A stretch of DNA of 64,000 nucleotides, taken from Variovorax paradoxus (GTDB lineage: Bacteria > Pseudomonadota > Gammaproteobacteria > Burkholderiales > Burkholderiaceae_C). The DNA is taken from contig NZ_CP091716.1 in assembly GCF_022009635.1 (NCBI RefSeq), forward strand, positions 2,371,001 to 2,435,000, written 5' to 3'. Below the pieces are notes generated by a model. The model was not told where the DNA came from and searched no databases. It saw only the letters and a program-made list of their open reading frames with translations. Positions 1 through 9,671 of the stretch are shown one piece after another. The position numbers and the translations under genes are program-made. Numbering within the stretch: the stretch's first letter is position 1; the number at the start of each line of letters is the position of its first letter.

Positions 1-594
1 GCCGCCTATCTGCTCGCCTGGGTGTGGGTGACCAACGCCTTCAGCCCCGGCGACGCGGCGCCGCTGCCTTATGTGCCGCTGCTGAACCCGCTCGAACTTG
101 CGCAATGGCTGGTGCTGTTCGCGCTGGTGCTGTGGTGGCGCGCGCTGCCGCCGAGGTCGTTCGCGCGCGTGCAGCCGATGGTCGCCAAGGGCGCGGCCGG
201 CCTCACCGGTCTCGCGCTGCTGACCGGCATGGTGCTGCGCACCTGTCACCACTACGCGGGTGTCGAATGGCGCTTCGATGCGCTCTACGCCTCCTGGCTC
301 ACGCAGGCGGCGCTGTCCATCACCTGGGCAATCTGCGGCGTGGTCGCGATGGTCCTCGGCCACTCGCGCCGGGTGCGCACGCTGTGGGTGGCGGGCGCGG
401 CGCTGCTCGGCGTGGTGGTGCTGAAGCTGTTCTTCGTCGAGCTGGCGGAGCGGGGCGGGCTGTTCCGCATCGTGTCGTTCATCGCGGTGGGAGCCTTGCT
501 CCTGCTGGTGGGGTACTTCGCGCCCGTGCCGCCGAAGCGGGAAGAGCAGCAAGAGCCGCCGGAGAAGGCGCCAGCGGAAGGCGGTGTGGCATGA
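1..594 (+). CDS. DUF2339-family membrane protein, C-terminal fragment
   Basis: The open frame runs in from the left edge without a start, so only the last 197 codons are present. The piece contains repeated hydrophobic segments, among them LVLFALVLWW, ALSITWAICGVVAMVLG and AALLGVVVLKLFFVEL, and ends in a charged, Pro/Glu-rich tail (KREEQQEPPEKAP). This is the usual C-terminus of the very large DUF2339 multi-pass inner membrane proteins. Their function is not established. The last four bases overlap the start of the DUF3999 gene, a pairing seen in many proteobacteria, so the two are probably one operon. The family call rests on the pattern and on the neighbour rather than on a search. Confidence 0.7.
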   Translation, partial: AAYLLAWVWVTNAFSPGDAAPLPYVPLLNPLELAQWLVLFALVLWWRALPPRSFARVQPMVAKGAAGLTGLALLTGMVLRTCHHYAGVEWRFDALYASWLTQAALSITWAICGVVAMVLGHSRRVRTLWVAGAALLGVVVLKLFFVELAERGGLFRIVSFIAVGALLLLVGYFAPVPPKREEQQEPPEKAPAEGGVA

Positions 595-2123
595 ACCGGC
601 ATCCTCCTGTTTCGATGCGCGCGCTTGGCGCGGGCGCCGCGCTCGTGGCAGTGATGGCGGGAAGCGCCTTCGCACAACCGGCGCCCACCGCGCCCATCGC
701 GCTGCAGGGCGCGGGGCCGTACCACCGCCTGACGCTGCCGCTGACCATCTACAGCCGGGCGGCTTACGCCGACTTGCGCGACCTGCGGGTGCGCAACGCC
801 GCCGGTCATGCCGTGCCCTATGCATGGCTGCGCAGCGAAGCCGCGACACCGCGAACCGCCTCGCGGAACGTGCCGATCTTCGCGCTGCCGGGCATCGACG
901 CCAGCGCGGCGTCGGGCGATGCGGCACTCGCCTTCACGGTGCGCCCCGACGGCTCCCTGGCGCTGGACGGCAAGTCGGCCGCCGCGAGCCGGAAGACGAC
1001 CGACGCGGCCCAGTGGCTCATCGACCTGAGCCAGGTCAAGGGCAGTCTGCTGCAGGCGCGTTTCGAGATCGCGCCTGATGCACGCGGGCTGTTTGCCTTC
1101 CGCCTCGAAGCCAGCGACGACCTGCGGCGCTGGCGCCCCGTGGGCGATGAGGAGCAGCTCGTGCGGCTGGCTCACGGCGGCCAGACCATCGAGCGCCTCG
1201 CGGTCGACCTGGGCAACCTGCGCACGCGCTTCCTGCGTTTGCGCTGGAGCGATCCGCAGCACGGCGTGGCGCTGACCGGCGTGGGCATCGACAGCGTGCA
1301 GGAGGTCGAGCCGGTCGCGCCGCTTGAATGGTCGGCTGCCCTGAAGCCCGAGCGCTGCGCCGCCGACTACTGCGACTACCTGCTGCCGCGCGGCCTGCCG
1401 GTGCGGAGCCTGCGCGTCGACCTAGCCGACATCAACACCCTGGCGCAGGTCGCGATTTCTGGCCTGTCCGGTCCCGCGCCCGCGTCGTCATCGGCCGTGC
1501 CGCCGCAGCCGGTGCCGCGCAACCCGCTCTATGCGCTGCGGCATCAGCAGCGCCAGCCGGTCCAGCGCCCGGCCCTGGCGGACGAAACACCGCTTGTCGA
1601 CACCGTGGTGTACCGGCTCGCACAGGCCGGCGGCGAAGCGCGTTCGCCGGTGCTGGCGCTCGACGGGGCGGTGCACGCGCGGCTGCGGCTGCGCACCTCG
1701 GGCCCGGTGAGCGTGCTGGGTGCCACGCCGCCGAGCATCGCCGTGGGCGCGGTGCCGCGCACGCTGGTGTTCCTGGCGCAGGGCGCGGCGCCGTTCTCGC
1801 TGGCATGGCGTTCGGCGCCGGAGGCCGTGGGCACGTTGGAAGGCGCGGAACCCGGCGCGCCGCTGGCGCTGTCCACGCTGATCCCGGGTTATGCGGCGGA
1901 CAAGCCCGTCAGCGCCGACGACGCATCGGTCGAGCTGCCGCTGATGAGCGTTGCCGCCGCCGTGGCGCCTGCGGCCCAGGTGCCAGCCGCTCCCGTGCAG
2001 GAGTCGTCGCGCAAATGGTGGCTGTGGGGAGCTTTGGGTGCCGGCCTGCTGCTGCTGGCCGGGATGGCGTGGTCGCTGTTCGCGAGCCTGCGCAAGGAGA
2101 AGGAGCGGGCTGCGGCCGACTGA
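591..2123 (+). CDS. DUF3999 family protein
   Basis: A 510-residue protein whose ATG overlaps the stop of the preceding membrane protein gene (ATGA), indicating translational coupling. It begins with a signal peptide (VAVMAGSAFAQPAPT) and has a long, beta-rich periplasmic region. Near the C-terminus there is one membrane segment (WLWGALGAGLLLLAGMAWSLF) followed by a short basic tail. This layout, next to a DUF2339 gene, matches DUF3999 proteins. Their role is unknown; a link to the envelope is an inference from topology. The frame stays open upstream of 591, but the signal peptide and the overlap fix the start here. Confidence 0.75.
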   Translation: MNRHPPVSMRALGAGAALVAVMAGSAFAQPAPTAPIALQGAGPYHRLTLPLTIYSRAAYADLRDLRVRNAAGHAVPYAWLRSEAATPRTASRNVPIFALPGIDASAASGDAALAFTVRPDGSLALDGKSAAASRKTTDAAQWLIDLSQVKGSLLQARFEIAPDARGLFAFRLEASDDLRRWRPVGDEEQLVRLAHGGQTIERLAVDLGNLRTRFLRLRWSDPQHGVALTGVGIDSVQEVEPVAPLEWSAALKPERCAADYCDYLLPRGLPVRSLRVDLADINTLAQVAISGLSGPAPASSSAVPPQPVPRNPLYALRHQQRQPVQRPALADETPLVDTVVYRLAQAGGEARSPVLALDGAVHARLRLRTSGPVSVLGATPPSIAVGAVPRTLVFLAQGAAPFSLAWRSAPEAVGTLEGAEPGAPLALSTLIPGYAADKPVSADDASVELPLMSVAAAVAPAAQVPAAPVQESSRKWWLWGALGAGLLLLAGMAWSLFASLRKEKERAAAD

Positions 2124-2151
2124 TGCTTGCGGCGGCCGCGGCGGACCGCCT

Positions 2152-2982
2152 TCAGTTCGGATCGAAAGTGTCGCGGAAGGTGAACCAGGTGGAGCTCAGC
2201 GACATCGCCGCGAGCACCAGCGCCGTGCCGATGATCAGGATGTTGCCCACCGCCATCGCGGCGCCGCCGGCGCCCAGCGCGCCCACGCCGACCAGCACCG
2301 TGGCCACCAGCCCCATGCCGATGCCGGCCATCAGGAACACGCCGAACCATGCGATGCCGAACAGCGCATAGGCGCCGAAGTTGCGGAACAGCGCGACGAT
2401 GCTGAAGAAAATGCTCTTCACCGGCTCCACGCGGTGCCAGTGAATCAGCGCCGGCGCGTGCCACATGGCCAGCGACAGCGGCAGGTTCAGGCACATCAGC
2501 AGCATGCGCGAGAGCTGGAAGTCGCTGCTGGCGAAGACCTCGGGCGTCAGCGGGTCGTCGAGCAGGTAGGCCTTGGCGAGCTGGCCGCCGTCGACCAGCG
2601 TGGTCACGAGCACCGCCAGCACGAAGTAGATGGCGGAGATGATGCCCAGCACCAGCAGCGCGCGCCATTCGGCGCGCATGGCGGCGAACACCGCCACGAA
2701 CATCGCCGACCCGGTGGGCCGGCGTGCATCGCCGGCGCGGCCGATGCCTTCGGCGTTGTCCGTGTAGGCCACCGACGTGGCCACCATCAGGCCCAGCGTC
2801 ATGAACGGTACCAGCGCGGGCGCGATGATGCTGCCGATCACCGGCAGGATCGACACCGTCGACATCATCGCCATCAGCAGGAAGAACAGCGAGATGAAGG
2901 CCAGCGGCTGCCGCCAGAAGGTCTTGAGTCCGAGGCGGACCCATTCGGCGCCGGTTCGCGCCGGCACGAGGTTGAGTTTCAT
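2152..2982 (-). CDS. BPSS1780-family membrane protein
   Basis: A 276-residue, strongly hydrophobic protein with about six membrane helices. It starts with the sequence MKLNLVPARTGAEWVRLGLK and a Trp-Arg-Gln-Pro turn before the first helix. These are hallmarks of the betaproteobacterial BPSS1780 membrane family, which has no known biochemical role. It lies directly downstream of thrB on the same strand with a nine-base gap, so the two are probably cotranscribed. The same pairing is common in Burkholderiales. Confidence 0.75.
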   Translation of the reverse strand: MKLNLVPARTGAEWVRLGLKTFWRQPLAFISLFFLLMAMMSTVSILPVIGSIIAPALVPFMTLGLMVATSVAYTDNAEGIGRAGDARRPTGSAMFVAVFAAMRAEWRALLVLGIISAIYFVLAVLVTTLVDGGQLAKAYLLDDPLTPEVFASSDFQLSRMLLMCLNLPLSLAMWHAPALIHWHRVEPVKSIFFSIVALFRNFGAYALFGIAWFGVFLMAGIGMGLVATVLVGVGALGAGGAAMAVGNILIIGTALVLAAMSLSSTWFTFRDTFDPN

Positions 2983-2991
2983 GGGTGAGGA

Positions 2992-4056
2992 TCAGGCAGC
3001 CATCAGCGGCGCGAGCGCCTGGGCCATGGCATGCGGGTGGGTGGCGCGGTCGCGCAGCACGCGCTCGAAATGCGCGGGGTCGTGGGGCTTGAGCATGCTC
3101 GCCTCGCGCGGCAGGTGGAAGTCCCACAGGCGGGAAATCCAGAAGCGCAGCGCGGCGGCACGCAGCATCGCGGGCAGCAGCGCGCGCTCCGCCGCGTTCA
3201 GCGGGCGCACGGTTTCGTAGGCCGACAGCAGCGCTTCGGAACGCTCGGCGTCGTGGCGGCCGGTCGGCAGGTCGATGGCCCAGTCGTTCAGGCACACCGC
3301 CAGGTCGAATAGCCAGGTGTCGGTGCCGGCGAAGTAGAAGTCGAACACGCCGGTCAGGCGTGGCGCGGTGTCGTCAGGGCTGCCGCCGGTGGCGAACATC
3401 ACGTTGTCGCGGAACATGTCGGCATGCACCGGCCCGCGCGGCAGCGCCGCATAGGCCGACGATTCGGCGACATGGTTCTGGTAGGCCAGCTCGGCGCGCA
3501 GCAGCGTCGCCTGCGATTCCTCGATGTACGGCAGCACCACCGGCACCGTCTCGTTCCACCAGGGGAGGCCGCGCAGGTTGGGCTGGATGCGGGGGTAGTC
3601 GCGGCCCGCAAGGTGCATGCGCGCGAGCATGGCGCCCAGCTCGGCGCAGTGCGCGGCGCCGGGCGCCAGTTCGCTGCGGCCGGAAAGCTTCTGCACCACC
3701 GCGGCGGGCTTGCCGGCCACGGTGTGCAGCAGGTCGCACTCGGTTTCGGTGGAAGGGGCCGCGGGGGCTTGCCCCTTCCTGGCCGCCTTCTCCGGCTCTG
3801 GCGGCCCGGCCACCGGCGCGGGCACCGGCAGGCCGGCGGTCGCCAGGTGCTTCATCAGGCAAAGGTAGTAGGGGAGCTGCTCGGCGCTCAGGCGCTCGAA
3901 CAGCGTGAGCACGAACTCGCCGGACTCGGTGGTCGCGAAGTAGTTGGTGTTCTCGATGCCGCCCTCGATGCCGCGCAGCTCGCGCAGCGGGCCCAGGCCC
4001 AGGCGTTGGACGAGCGCGTCTGCCTCGCCGAATTCGACTTCGGTAAAAACTGCCAT
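2992..4056 (-). CDS. thrB: Homoserine kinase (type II, APH-like fold)
   Basis: A 354-residue cytoplasmic enzyme that phosphorylates homoserine with ATP in threonine synthesis. It has the choline/aminoglycoside-kinase fold. The N-terminal GGIENTNYF loop contacts ATP, GPVHADMFRDNVMF is the catalytic loop with its Asp and Asn, and GVFDFYFAGTDTWLFDLAV carries the metal-binding Asp. At roughly residues 85-105 there is a low-complexity insert rich in Lys, Ala and Pro (EPEKAARKGQAPAAP), which makes the protein somewhat longer than the usual 310-330 residues. Its place between BPSS1780 and DUF2782 genes is typical of Comamonadaceae. Confidence 0.93.
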   Translation of the reverse strand: MAVFTEVEFGEADALVQRLGLGPLRELRGIEGGIENTNYFATTESGEFVLTLFERLSAEQLPYYLCLMKHLATAGLPVPAPVAGPPEPEKAARKGQAPAAPSTETECDLLHTVAGKPAAVVQKLSGRSELAPGAAHCAELGAMLARMHLAGRDYPRIQPNLRGLPWWNETVPVVLPYIEESQATLLRAELAYQNHVAESSAYAALPRGPVHADMFRDNVMFATGGSPDDTAPRLTGVFDFYFAGTDTWLFDLAVCLNDWAIDLPTGRHDAERSEALLSAYETVRPLNAAERALLPAMLRAAALRFWISRLWDFHLPREASMLKPHDPAHFERVLRDRATHPHAMAQALAPLMAA

Positions 4057-4114
4057 GGCGGTGCTCAGCGCCGCGTTGCGCTTGCTGCTGCGGAAACGAA
4101 GAAGCGCACGGTCA

Positions 4115-4492
4115 TCAGAACTTCATCACGTTCCAGACGCGGGGGCCGTTGGCGCCCGTTTCCGTGGAGCCCTGGCGTCCGGTGGCCGCGTCGGCGGGGA
4201 GGACCTCGTAGCCGGGCATGTTCGACTTGGGCTTGACGTTGATGCTCTGCGTGCGGCCGCCGTAGCGGACTTCGTCGACGGTGGCGGCGCTGTCCTCGGT
4301 GTGCAGGTTCTCCACCTTCTGGTTGCGTCGGCCTTCGGCCGGCGTCTGCTCCTGATTTTGTAGCGGCTCGCCCGGCGGTGCGGCAGCAGGTGCGGGCGCG
4401 GGTTGCTGCGCGTGCACGGTGGCGGCCAACGGGGTTGCGAAAGCCAGCGCCAGCAGGATGCGGCGGGCGACCAGGAGTGTGGAGCTAGGCAT
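4115..4492 (-). CDS. DUF2782 secreted protein
   Basis: A 125-residue protein starting at an ATG with a clear signal peptide (ILLALAFATPLAATVHAQQ). A Pro/Ala-rich linker follows, then a small domain containing VDEVRYGGRTQSINVKPKS and ending in NVMKF. The region from VDEVR through a Gly-Tyr-Glu-Val motif is the DUF2782 signature, and the gene is usually found between thrB and polA in betaproteobacteria. A longer frame extends upstream, but it would bury the signal peptide behind about 36 residues, so the internal start is preferred. The function is unknown. Confidence 0.78.
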   Translation of the reverse strand: MPSSTLLVARRILLALAFATPLAATVHAQQPAPAPAAAPPGEPLQNQEQTPAEGRRNQKVENLHTEDSAATVDEVRYGGRTQSINVKPKSNMPGYEVLPADAATGRQGSTETGANGPRVWNVMKF

Positions 4493-4589
4493 ACGCTGAT
4501 TGTAGGCGTGCGCCTGCACGAGGGGTGTCGGTTTGCACCTCGTCGCGGTGTGGTTCCGCAGGCCAGTCCGGGCACGGCAAAATGCCTCG

Positions 4590-7406
4590 ATGACCGACAA
4601 GAAAACGCTGCTGCTCGTGGATGGCTCGAGCTACCTCTACCGTGCCTTCCATGCCATGCCCGACCTGCGGGCCGTGCCCGGCGACCCGAAGAGCCCGGCC
4701 ACCGGCGCCATCCGGGGAATGATCAACATGATGACCGCGCTGCGCCGCGAGGTGCGCGCCGATTACGCCGCCTGCATCTTCGACGCGCCCGGCAAGACTT
4801 TCCGCGACGACTGGTACCCCGAGTACAAGGCCAACCGCTCGCCGATGCCCGACGACCTGCGCAGCCAGATCGACCCCATCCATGAAGTGGTCAAGCTGCT
4901 CGGCTGGCCCGTGCTCAGCGTGCCCGACGTGGAGGCCGACGACGTGATCGGCACGCTCGCCAAGATCGCCGCGGCGCAGGGCGTCGAGGTGATCGTCTCC
5001 AGCGGCGACAAGGACCTGAGCCAGCTGGTCGACGAGCACATCACCATCATCGACACCATGAACGGCAAGAAACGCGACGTGGCCGGCGTGACGGCCGAGT
5101 TCGGCGTGCCGCCGCACCTGATGGTCGATTACCAGACGCTGGTGGGCGACTCCGTCGACAACGTGCCCGGCGTGCCCAAGGTTGGCCCCAAGACGGCCGC
5201 CAAGTGGCTGCTCGAATACGGCTCGCTCGATGCGCTGGTCGAACGCGCCGCCGAGGTGAAGGGCGCGGCCGGCGAGAACCTGCGCGGTGCGCTCGACAAG
5301 CTGCCGTTGAGCAAGCGCCTGGTGACGATCCGCACCGACTGCGAACTCGACGGCCACGTCACCGGCCTGCCGTCGCTCGAAGGCCTGCCCGTCGGCGCGC
5401 CGCGGACGGCCGAGCTCAAGCCCTTCTACGAGAAGTTCGGCTTCAAGAGCCTGGTGAAGACGCTCGAGGCGCAGGAAGTGCCGCCCGAGCTGATCGAGGA
5501 AAACATCAAGAAGAAGGCCGCCTCCAAAGCCGACAAGGACCAGGGTGGCCTGTTCGACGAGCCCGCCGACCTGTCGGCGCTGGAAGCCGCCGCCCCCGCG
5601 AGCAACCTCAAGTACGACACCGTCATGAGCTGGGAGCAGTTCGACACCTGGCTCGCCAGGCTCGAGGCCTCGGAGCTGGCCGCCATCGACACCGAGACCA
5701 CCTCGCTCGACGAGATGGTCGCGCAGATCGTCGGCGTGAGCTTCAGCGTCACACCGGGCGAAGCCGCCTACATCCCGCTCGCGCACAACTACCCCGACGC
5801 GCCCGAGCAGCTGCCCATCGACGAAGTGCTCGCCAAACTCAAGCCATGGCTGGAGAACGGCGACAAGAAGAAGCTCGGCCAGCACATCAAGTACGACCGC
5901 CACGTGTTCGCCAACCACGGCATCGAAGTGCAGGGCTACGCGCACGACACCATGCTGCAGAGCTACGTGCTCGAAGTGCACAAGCCGCACGGCCTGTCGA
6001 GCCTGGCCGAGCGCCACCTGGGCCGCAGCGGCATCTCGTACGAAGACCTGTGCGGCAAGGGCGCGCACCAGATCCCGTTCAGCCAGGTCGACATCGCCAA
6101 GGCGGCCGAATACTCGTGCGAAGACAGCGACCAGACGCTCGACGTGCACAACACGCTCTGGCCCCAGCTGGAGCGCGACGAAAAGCTGCGCTTCATCTAC
6201 CAGCTCGAAATGGATTCGAGCGAGGCGCTCTACCGCATCGAGCGCAACGGCGTGCTGATCGACGCGCCCACGCTGGCCTCGCAGAGCCACGAACTCGGCA
6301 CGCGCATCATGGCGCTCGAGCAGGAGGCCTACGACATCGCCGGGCAGCCCTTCAACCTGGGTTCGCCCAAGCAGATCGGCGAGATCTTCTTCACCAAGCT
6401 GGGCCTGCCCGTGGTCAAGAAGACGCCCAGCGGCGCGCCCAGCACCGACGAGGAAGTGCTCGAGAAGCTCGCCGAGGACTACCCGCTGCCCGCCAAGATC
6501 CTCGAGCACCGCGGCCTGTCGAAGCTTAAGGGCACCTACACCGACAAGCTCGGCCAGCTCGCCAACCCGCGCACCGGCCGCGTGCACACGCACTATGCGC
6601 AGGCCGTGGCCGTCACGGGGCGCCTGAGCAGCAACGATCCCAACCTGCAGAACATCCCGATCCGCACACCCGAAGGCCGCCGCGTGCGCGAGGCCTTCGT
6701 GGCCCCGGCCGGCAGCGTGATCGCCAGCGCCGACTACTCGCAGATCGAGCTGCGCATCATGGCCCACATCAGCGGCGACGAGTCGCTGCTGCGCGCCTTC
6801 ACCGACGGCATCGACGTGCACCGCGCCACCGCGGCCGAAGTGTTCGGCTCCACGCCCGACGAGGTTTCGAGCGAGCAGCGCCGCTACGCCAAGGTCATCA
6901 ACTTCGGGCTGATCTACGGCATGAGCAGCTTCGGGCTGGCCAAGAACCTCGGCATCGAGACCAAGGCCGCGGCCTCGTACATCGAGCGCTACTTCGCGCG
7001 CTACCCGGGCGTGAAGGCCTACATGGACGAGACCAAGGCCCTCGCCAAGGAGCAGGGCTACGTGGAGACCGTGTTCGGCCGCCGCCTGTACCTGCCCGAG
7101 ATCAACTCGCCCAACGGCCCGCGCCGCGGCGGCGCCGAGCGCGCGGCCATCAACGCGCCGATGCAGGGCACCGCCGCCGACCTCATCAAGCTCAGCATGG
7201 TGAAGGTACAGAACGTGCTTGACGAAGAAAAGCGCGGCACGAAGATGATCATGCAGGTGCACGACGAACTGGTGTTCGAAGTGCCCGAGGGCGAGGTCGA
7301 ATGGGTGCGCACGGAAATCCCGCGCATCATGGCCGGCGTTGCCGCGCTGAAGGTGCCGCTGCTCGCCGAGATCGGCGTCGGTCCCAACTGGGACAAGGCC
7401 CACTGA
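4590..7406 (+). CDS. polA: DNA polymerase I
   Basis: A 938-residue DNA repair and Okazaki-fragment processing polymerase. The N-terminal 5' nuclease domain spans about residues 1-290 (LLLVDGSSYLYRAFHA, VEADDVIGTLA, VSSGDKDLSQLV). A 3'-5' exonuclease domain follows, with an intact IDTETTS motif near residue 367. The polymerase domain has motif A DYSQIELRIMAHIS, motif B RRYAKVINFGLIYG and motif C QVHDELVFEV. All three activities therefore look intact. An in-frame extension upstream exists, but MTDKKTLLLVDGSS is the family N-terminus. Confidence 0.97.
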   Translation: MTDKKTLLLVDGSSYLYRAFHAMPDLRAVPGDPKSPATGAIRGMINMMTALRREVRADYAACIFDAPGKTFRDDWYPEYKANRSPMPDDLRSQIDPIHEVVKLLGWPVLSVPDVEADDVIGTLAKIAAAQGVEVIVSSGDKDLSQLVDEHITIIDTMNGKKRDVAGVTAEFGVPPHLMVDYQTLVGDSVDNVPGVPKVGPKTAAKWLLEYGSLDALVERAAEVKGAAGENLRGALDKLPLSKRLVTIRTDCELDGHVTGLPSLEGLPVGAPRTAELKPFYEKFGFKSLVKTLEAQEVPPELIEENIKKKAASKADKDQGGLFDEPADLSALEAAAPASNLKYDTVMSWEQFDTWLARLEASELAAIDTETTSLDEMVAQIVGVSFSVTPGEAAYIPLAHNYPDAPEQLPIDEVLAKLKPWLENGDKKKLGQHIKYDRHVFANHGIEVQGYAHDTMLQSYVLEVHKPHGLSSLAERHLGRSGISYEDLCGKGAHQIPFSQVDIAKAAEYSCEDSDQTLDVHNTLWPQLERDEKLRFIYQLEMDSSEALYRIERNGVLIDAPTLASQSHELGTRIMALEQEAYDIAGQPFNLGSPKQIGEIFFTKLGLPVVKKTPSGAPSTDEEVLEKLAEDYPLPAKILEHRGLSKLKGTYTDKLGQLANPRTGRVHTHYAQAVAVTGRLSSNDPNLQNIPIRTPEGRRVREAFVAPAGSVIASADYSQIELRIMAHISGDESLLRAFTDGIDVHRATAAEVFGSTPDEVSSEQRRYAKVINFGLIYGMSSFGLAKNLGIETKAAASYIERYFARYPGVKAYMDETKALAKEQGYVETVFGRRLYLPEINSPNGPRRGGAERAAINAPMQGTAADLIKLSMVKVQNVLDEEKRGTKMIMQVHDELVFEVPEGEVEWVRTEIPRIMAGVAALKVPLLAEIGVGPNWDKAH

Positions 7407-7446
7407 AAAAACACTCACGAAAAAGACGAAAGAAAAACACCCTCCA

Positions 7447-8745
7447 ATGAAATTCCCGCATCGCAAGTTCCTGCACACCGCCGTCTTTGCCGTCTGCGCC
7501 GCCACGCTCGGCACTGCCTTCGCCGCCCCCGATGCCCGCATCGCCGCGCTCGCCGCCAAGGAAAAGCCGGCGCTGCTCGAGACGCTGAAAGACCTGGTCT
7601 CCATCGAGTCGGGCAGCCGCGACCTCGACGGGCTCGAGAAAATCTCGAACCTCATCGCCGACAGGTTCAAGGCGCTGGGCGGCGAGGTCGAGCTGATCGA
7701 CCCGAGCGCCGAGGCCTACCGCATGGAAGACACGCCCGAGAAGATGGGCCGCGTGGTGCGCGCCACCTTCAAGGGCACCGGCAAGAAGAAGATCCTGCTG
7801 ATCGCGCACATGGACACGGTCTACACCATCGGCATGCTCAACAAGCAGCCGTTCCGCGTCGAAGGCGACAAGGCCTACGGCCTGGGCATCGCCGACGACA
7901 AGCAGGGCATTGCCGTCATCACGCACATCGTGTCGATGCTGCAGGCGATGAAGTTCAAGGAATACGGCACGCTCACCGTGCTGATCAACGGCGACGAGGA
8001 AATCAGCTCGCCCGGCGCGCGCGCGCTCATCACGCGCATGGGCGCGGAGCACGACGCCGTGATGTCCTTCGAGGGTGCCTACGTCAAGGAAGACAAGCTC
8101 TCGCTCGCCACGGCGGGCATTGCGTCGGTCACGCTGCATGTCGCGGGCAAGGCTTCGCATGCGGGCTCGGCGCCCGAGCTGGGCGTGAACGCGCTGTACG
8201 AGCTGTCGCACCAGATCCTGCAGATGCGCGACCTGTCCGATCCGGCCACGGGCCTGAAGATGAACTGGACCATCTCCAAGTCGGGCAGCAACCGCAACGT
8301 GATTCCGGCCAGCGCCACGGCCGGTGCCGACGTGCGCGTGCTCAAGGTCAGCGACTACGACCGCATCGAGCAGCAGGTGAACGAGCGCGTGAAGAAGCAG
8401 CTGATTCCCGAAGCCAAGGTCGATCTGAAGTTCGAGCGCCGCCGTCCGCCGCTGGAAGCCACCGACGCCTCGCGCGCGATGGCCCGCCATGCGCAGCAGA
8501 TCTACAAGGACGAACTCGGCCTGCCGCTGGGCGCCGACGACAAGGCAGCCGGCGGCGGCACCGACGCGGCCTTCGCGGCGCTGAAGACCAAGGCGCCCGT
8601 CATCGAGCGTTTCGGCCTGCAGGGCTTCGGCGCGCACTCGGCAGACGCCGAATACGTGCTGGTCGATTCCATCGAACCGCGCCTTTATCTCGGCACCCGC
8701 ATGGTGATGGACATCGCCCGCGGCAAGACGGCCAACGGCAACTGA
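7447..8745 (+). CDS. Secreted M20 family peptidase (glutamate carboxypeptidase-like)
   Basis: A 432-residue zinc peptidase with a signal peptide (FAVCAATLGTAFAAPD), so it acts in the periplasm or outside the cell. M20 metal ligands are visible in order: AHMDTV (His, Asp), LGIADDKQG (bridging Asp), GDEEISS (catalytic Glu plus ligand), SFEGA and FGAHSAD (His). The lid or dimerisation domain lies between, around HVAGKASHAGSAPELGVNA. The closest well-known relatives are carboxypeptidase G2-type enzymes, which remove C-terminal glutamate from folates and peptides. The exact substrate cannot be read from the sequence. The LysR gene starts 20 bases downstream. Confidence 0.88.
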   Translation: MKFPHRKFLHTAVFAVCAATLGTAFAAPDARIAALAAKEKPALLETLKDLVSIESGSRDLDGLEKISNLIADRFKALGGEVELIDPSAEAYRMEDTPEKMGRVVRATFKGTGKKKILLIAHMDTVYTIGMLNKQPFRVEGDKAYGLGIADDKQGIAVITHIVSMLQAMKFKEYGTLTVLINGDEEISSPGARALITRMGAEHDAVMSFEGAYVKEDKLSLATAGIASVTLHVAGKASHAGSAPELGVNALYELSHQILQMRDLSDPATGLKMNWTISKSGSNRNVIPASATAGADVRVLKVSDYDRIEQQVNERVKKQLIPEAKVDLKFERRRPPLEATDASRAMARHAQQIYKDELGLPLGADDKAAGGGTDAAFAALKTKAPVIERFGLQGFGAHSADAEYVLVDSIEPRLYLGTRMVMDIARGKTANGN

Positions 8746-8765
8746 CGACCCAACCGCCGCCCGCG

Positions 8766-9668
8766 ATGCGCCTGCGCCACATCGAGGTCTTCAACGCGAT
8801 CATGCTCACCGGCAGCGTGAGCGCGGCGGCGCGGCTCATCAACATCACGCAGCCGGCGGTCAGCCGCACCTTGCAGCATGCGGAGCTGCAATTGGGCTTT
8901 CCGCTGTTCCAGCGCGCCAAGGGCCGGCTCACGCCGACCACCGAGGCGCTCACGCTGTACCCGCACATCGAGCGCCTGTTCGCGCAACTCGACGAGGTGC
9001 AGCGGCTGGCCGCCAACCTGCGCACCGCTGGCGATTCGGGCGAGCTGCGCATCCTGAGCGTGCTGGCACTGAGCTACGACATCCTGCCGCGCGCGCTCAA
9101 GGCCTTTCGCGAGAAGTACCCGGGCTACGCGATCACGGTGGAGTCGCTGCACTCGCCGCAGATCATGTCGGCGCTGCTGCTGCAGGAGGCCGACGTGGGC
9201 TTCGCGTTCAGCCCCGCGGTGCATCCCTCGCTCACGCAGGAGTCGCTGGCCGACAGCCGCATGGTGTGCGTCGCGCCCAAGGGCATGCTGCCGCGCGCGC
9301 TGGTGCGCAACGGCTCGGTGGCGCTGCATGACCTGGTCGACCGGCCGGTCATCGGCCTGGACAGCCGCGACCCCGTCGGCACCAGCCTGAGCCAGGCCTG
9401 CCGGCAGGCCGGCGTGGGCTTCCAGCAGGCGGTGGTGACGGTGCAGACCTACCACGCGGCGCTGGCCATGGCGCACCACGGCATCGGCGTGGCGCTGATC
9501 GACGGCTGCACCGCGCGCTCGGCCGACCGCGAGAAGGTCGACGTGCTCACGCTGGAGCCGCACATTCCGGTGCCGATCCGGGCGCTGCGCTTCGCGGGGC
9601 GGCCCGATTCGGTGGTCGTGCGCGGCATCACGCAGTGCATGCAGCAGGCGCTGCAGGACGCCATATAA
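8766..9668 (+). CDS. LysR-family transcriptional regulator
   Basis: A 300-residue regulator. The N-terminal winged helix-turn-helix spans about residues 1-62, with the recognition segment SAAARLINITQPAVSRTLQHAE. A periplasmic-binding-protein-like effector domain follows (SVLALSYDILPRALKAFREKYPG). It starts 20 bases after the M20 peptidase gene on the same strand, so control of that peptidase or of amino-acid catabolism is plausible but unproven. The effector is not recognisable. Confidence 0.9.
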   Translation: MRLRHIEVFNAIMLTGSVSAAARLINITQPAVSRTLQHAELQLGFPLFQRAKGRLTPTTEALTLYPHIERLFAQLDEVQRLAANLRTAGDSGELRILSVLALSYDILPRALKAFREKYPGYAITVESLHSPQIMSALLLQEADVGFAFSPAVHPSLTQESLADSRMVCVAPKGMLPRALVRNGSVALHDLVDRPVIGLDSRDPVGTSLSQACRQAGVGFQQAVVTVQTYHAALAMAHHGIGVALIDGCTARSADREKVDVLTLEPHIPVPIRALRFAGRPDSVVVRGITQCMQQALQDAI

Positions 9669-9671
9669 CGC

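Noticed and set aside
24..590. Upstream extension of the DUF3999 reading frame
   Set aside because: It overlaps the DUF2339 coding frame and would bury the signal peptide; the coding start at 591 is clear.
4485..7670. A 1061-codon open frame on the minus strand across polA
   Set aside because: It is the antisense of polA in GC-rich DNA, lacks any family motif and has His/Gly/Val-rich composition typical of a shadow frame.
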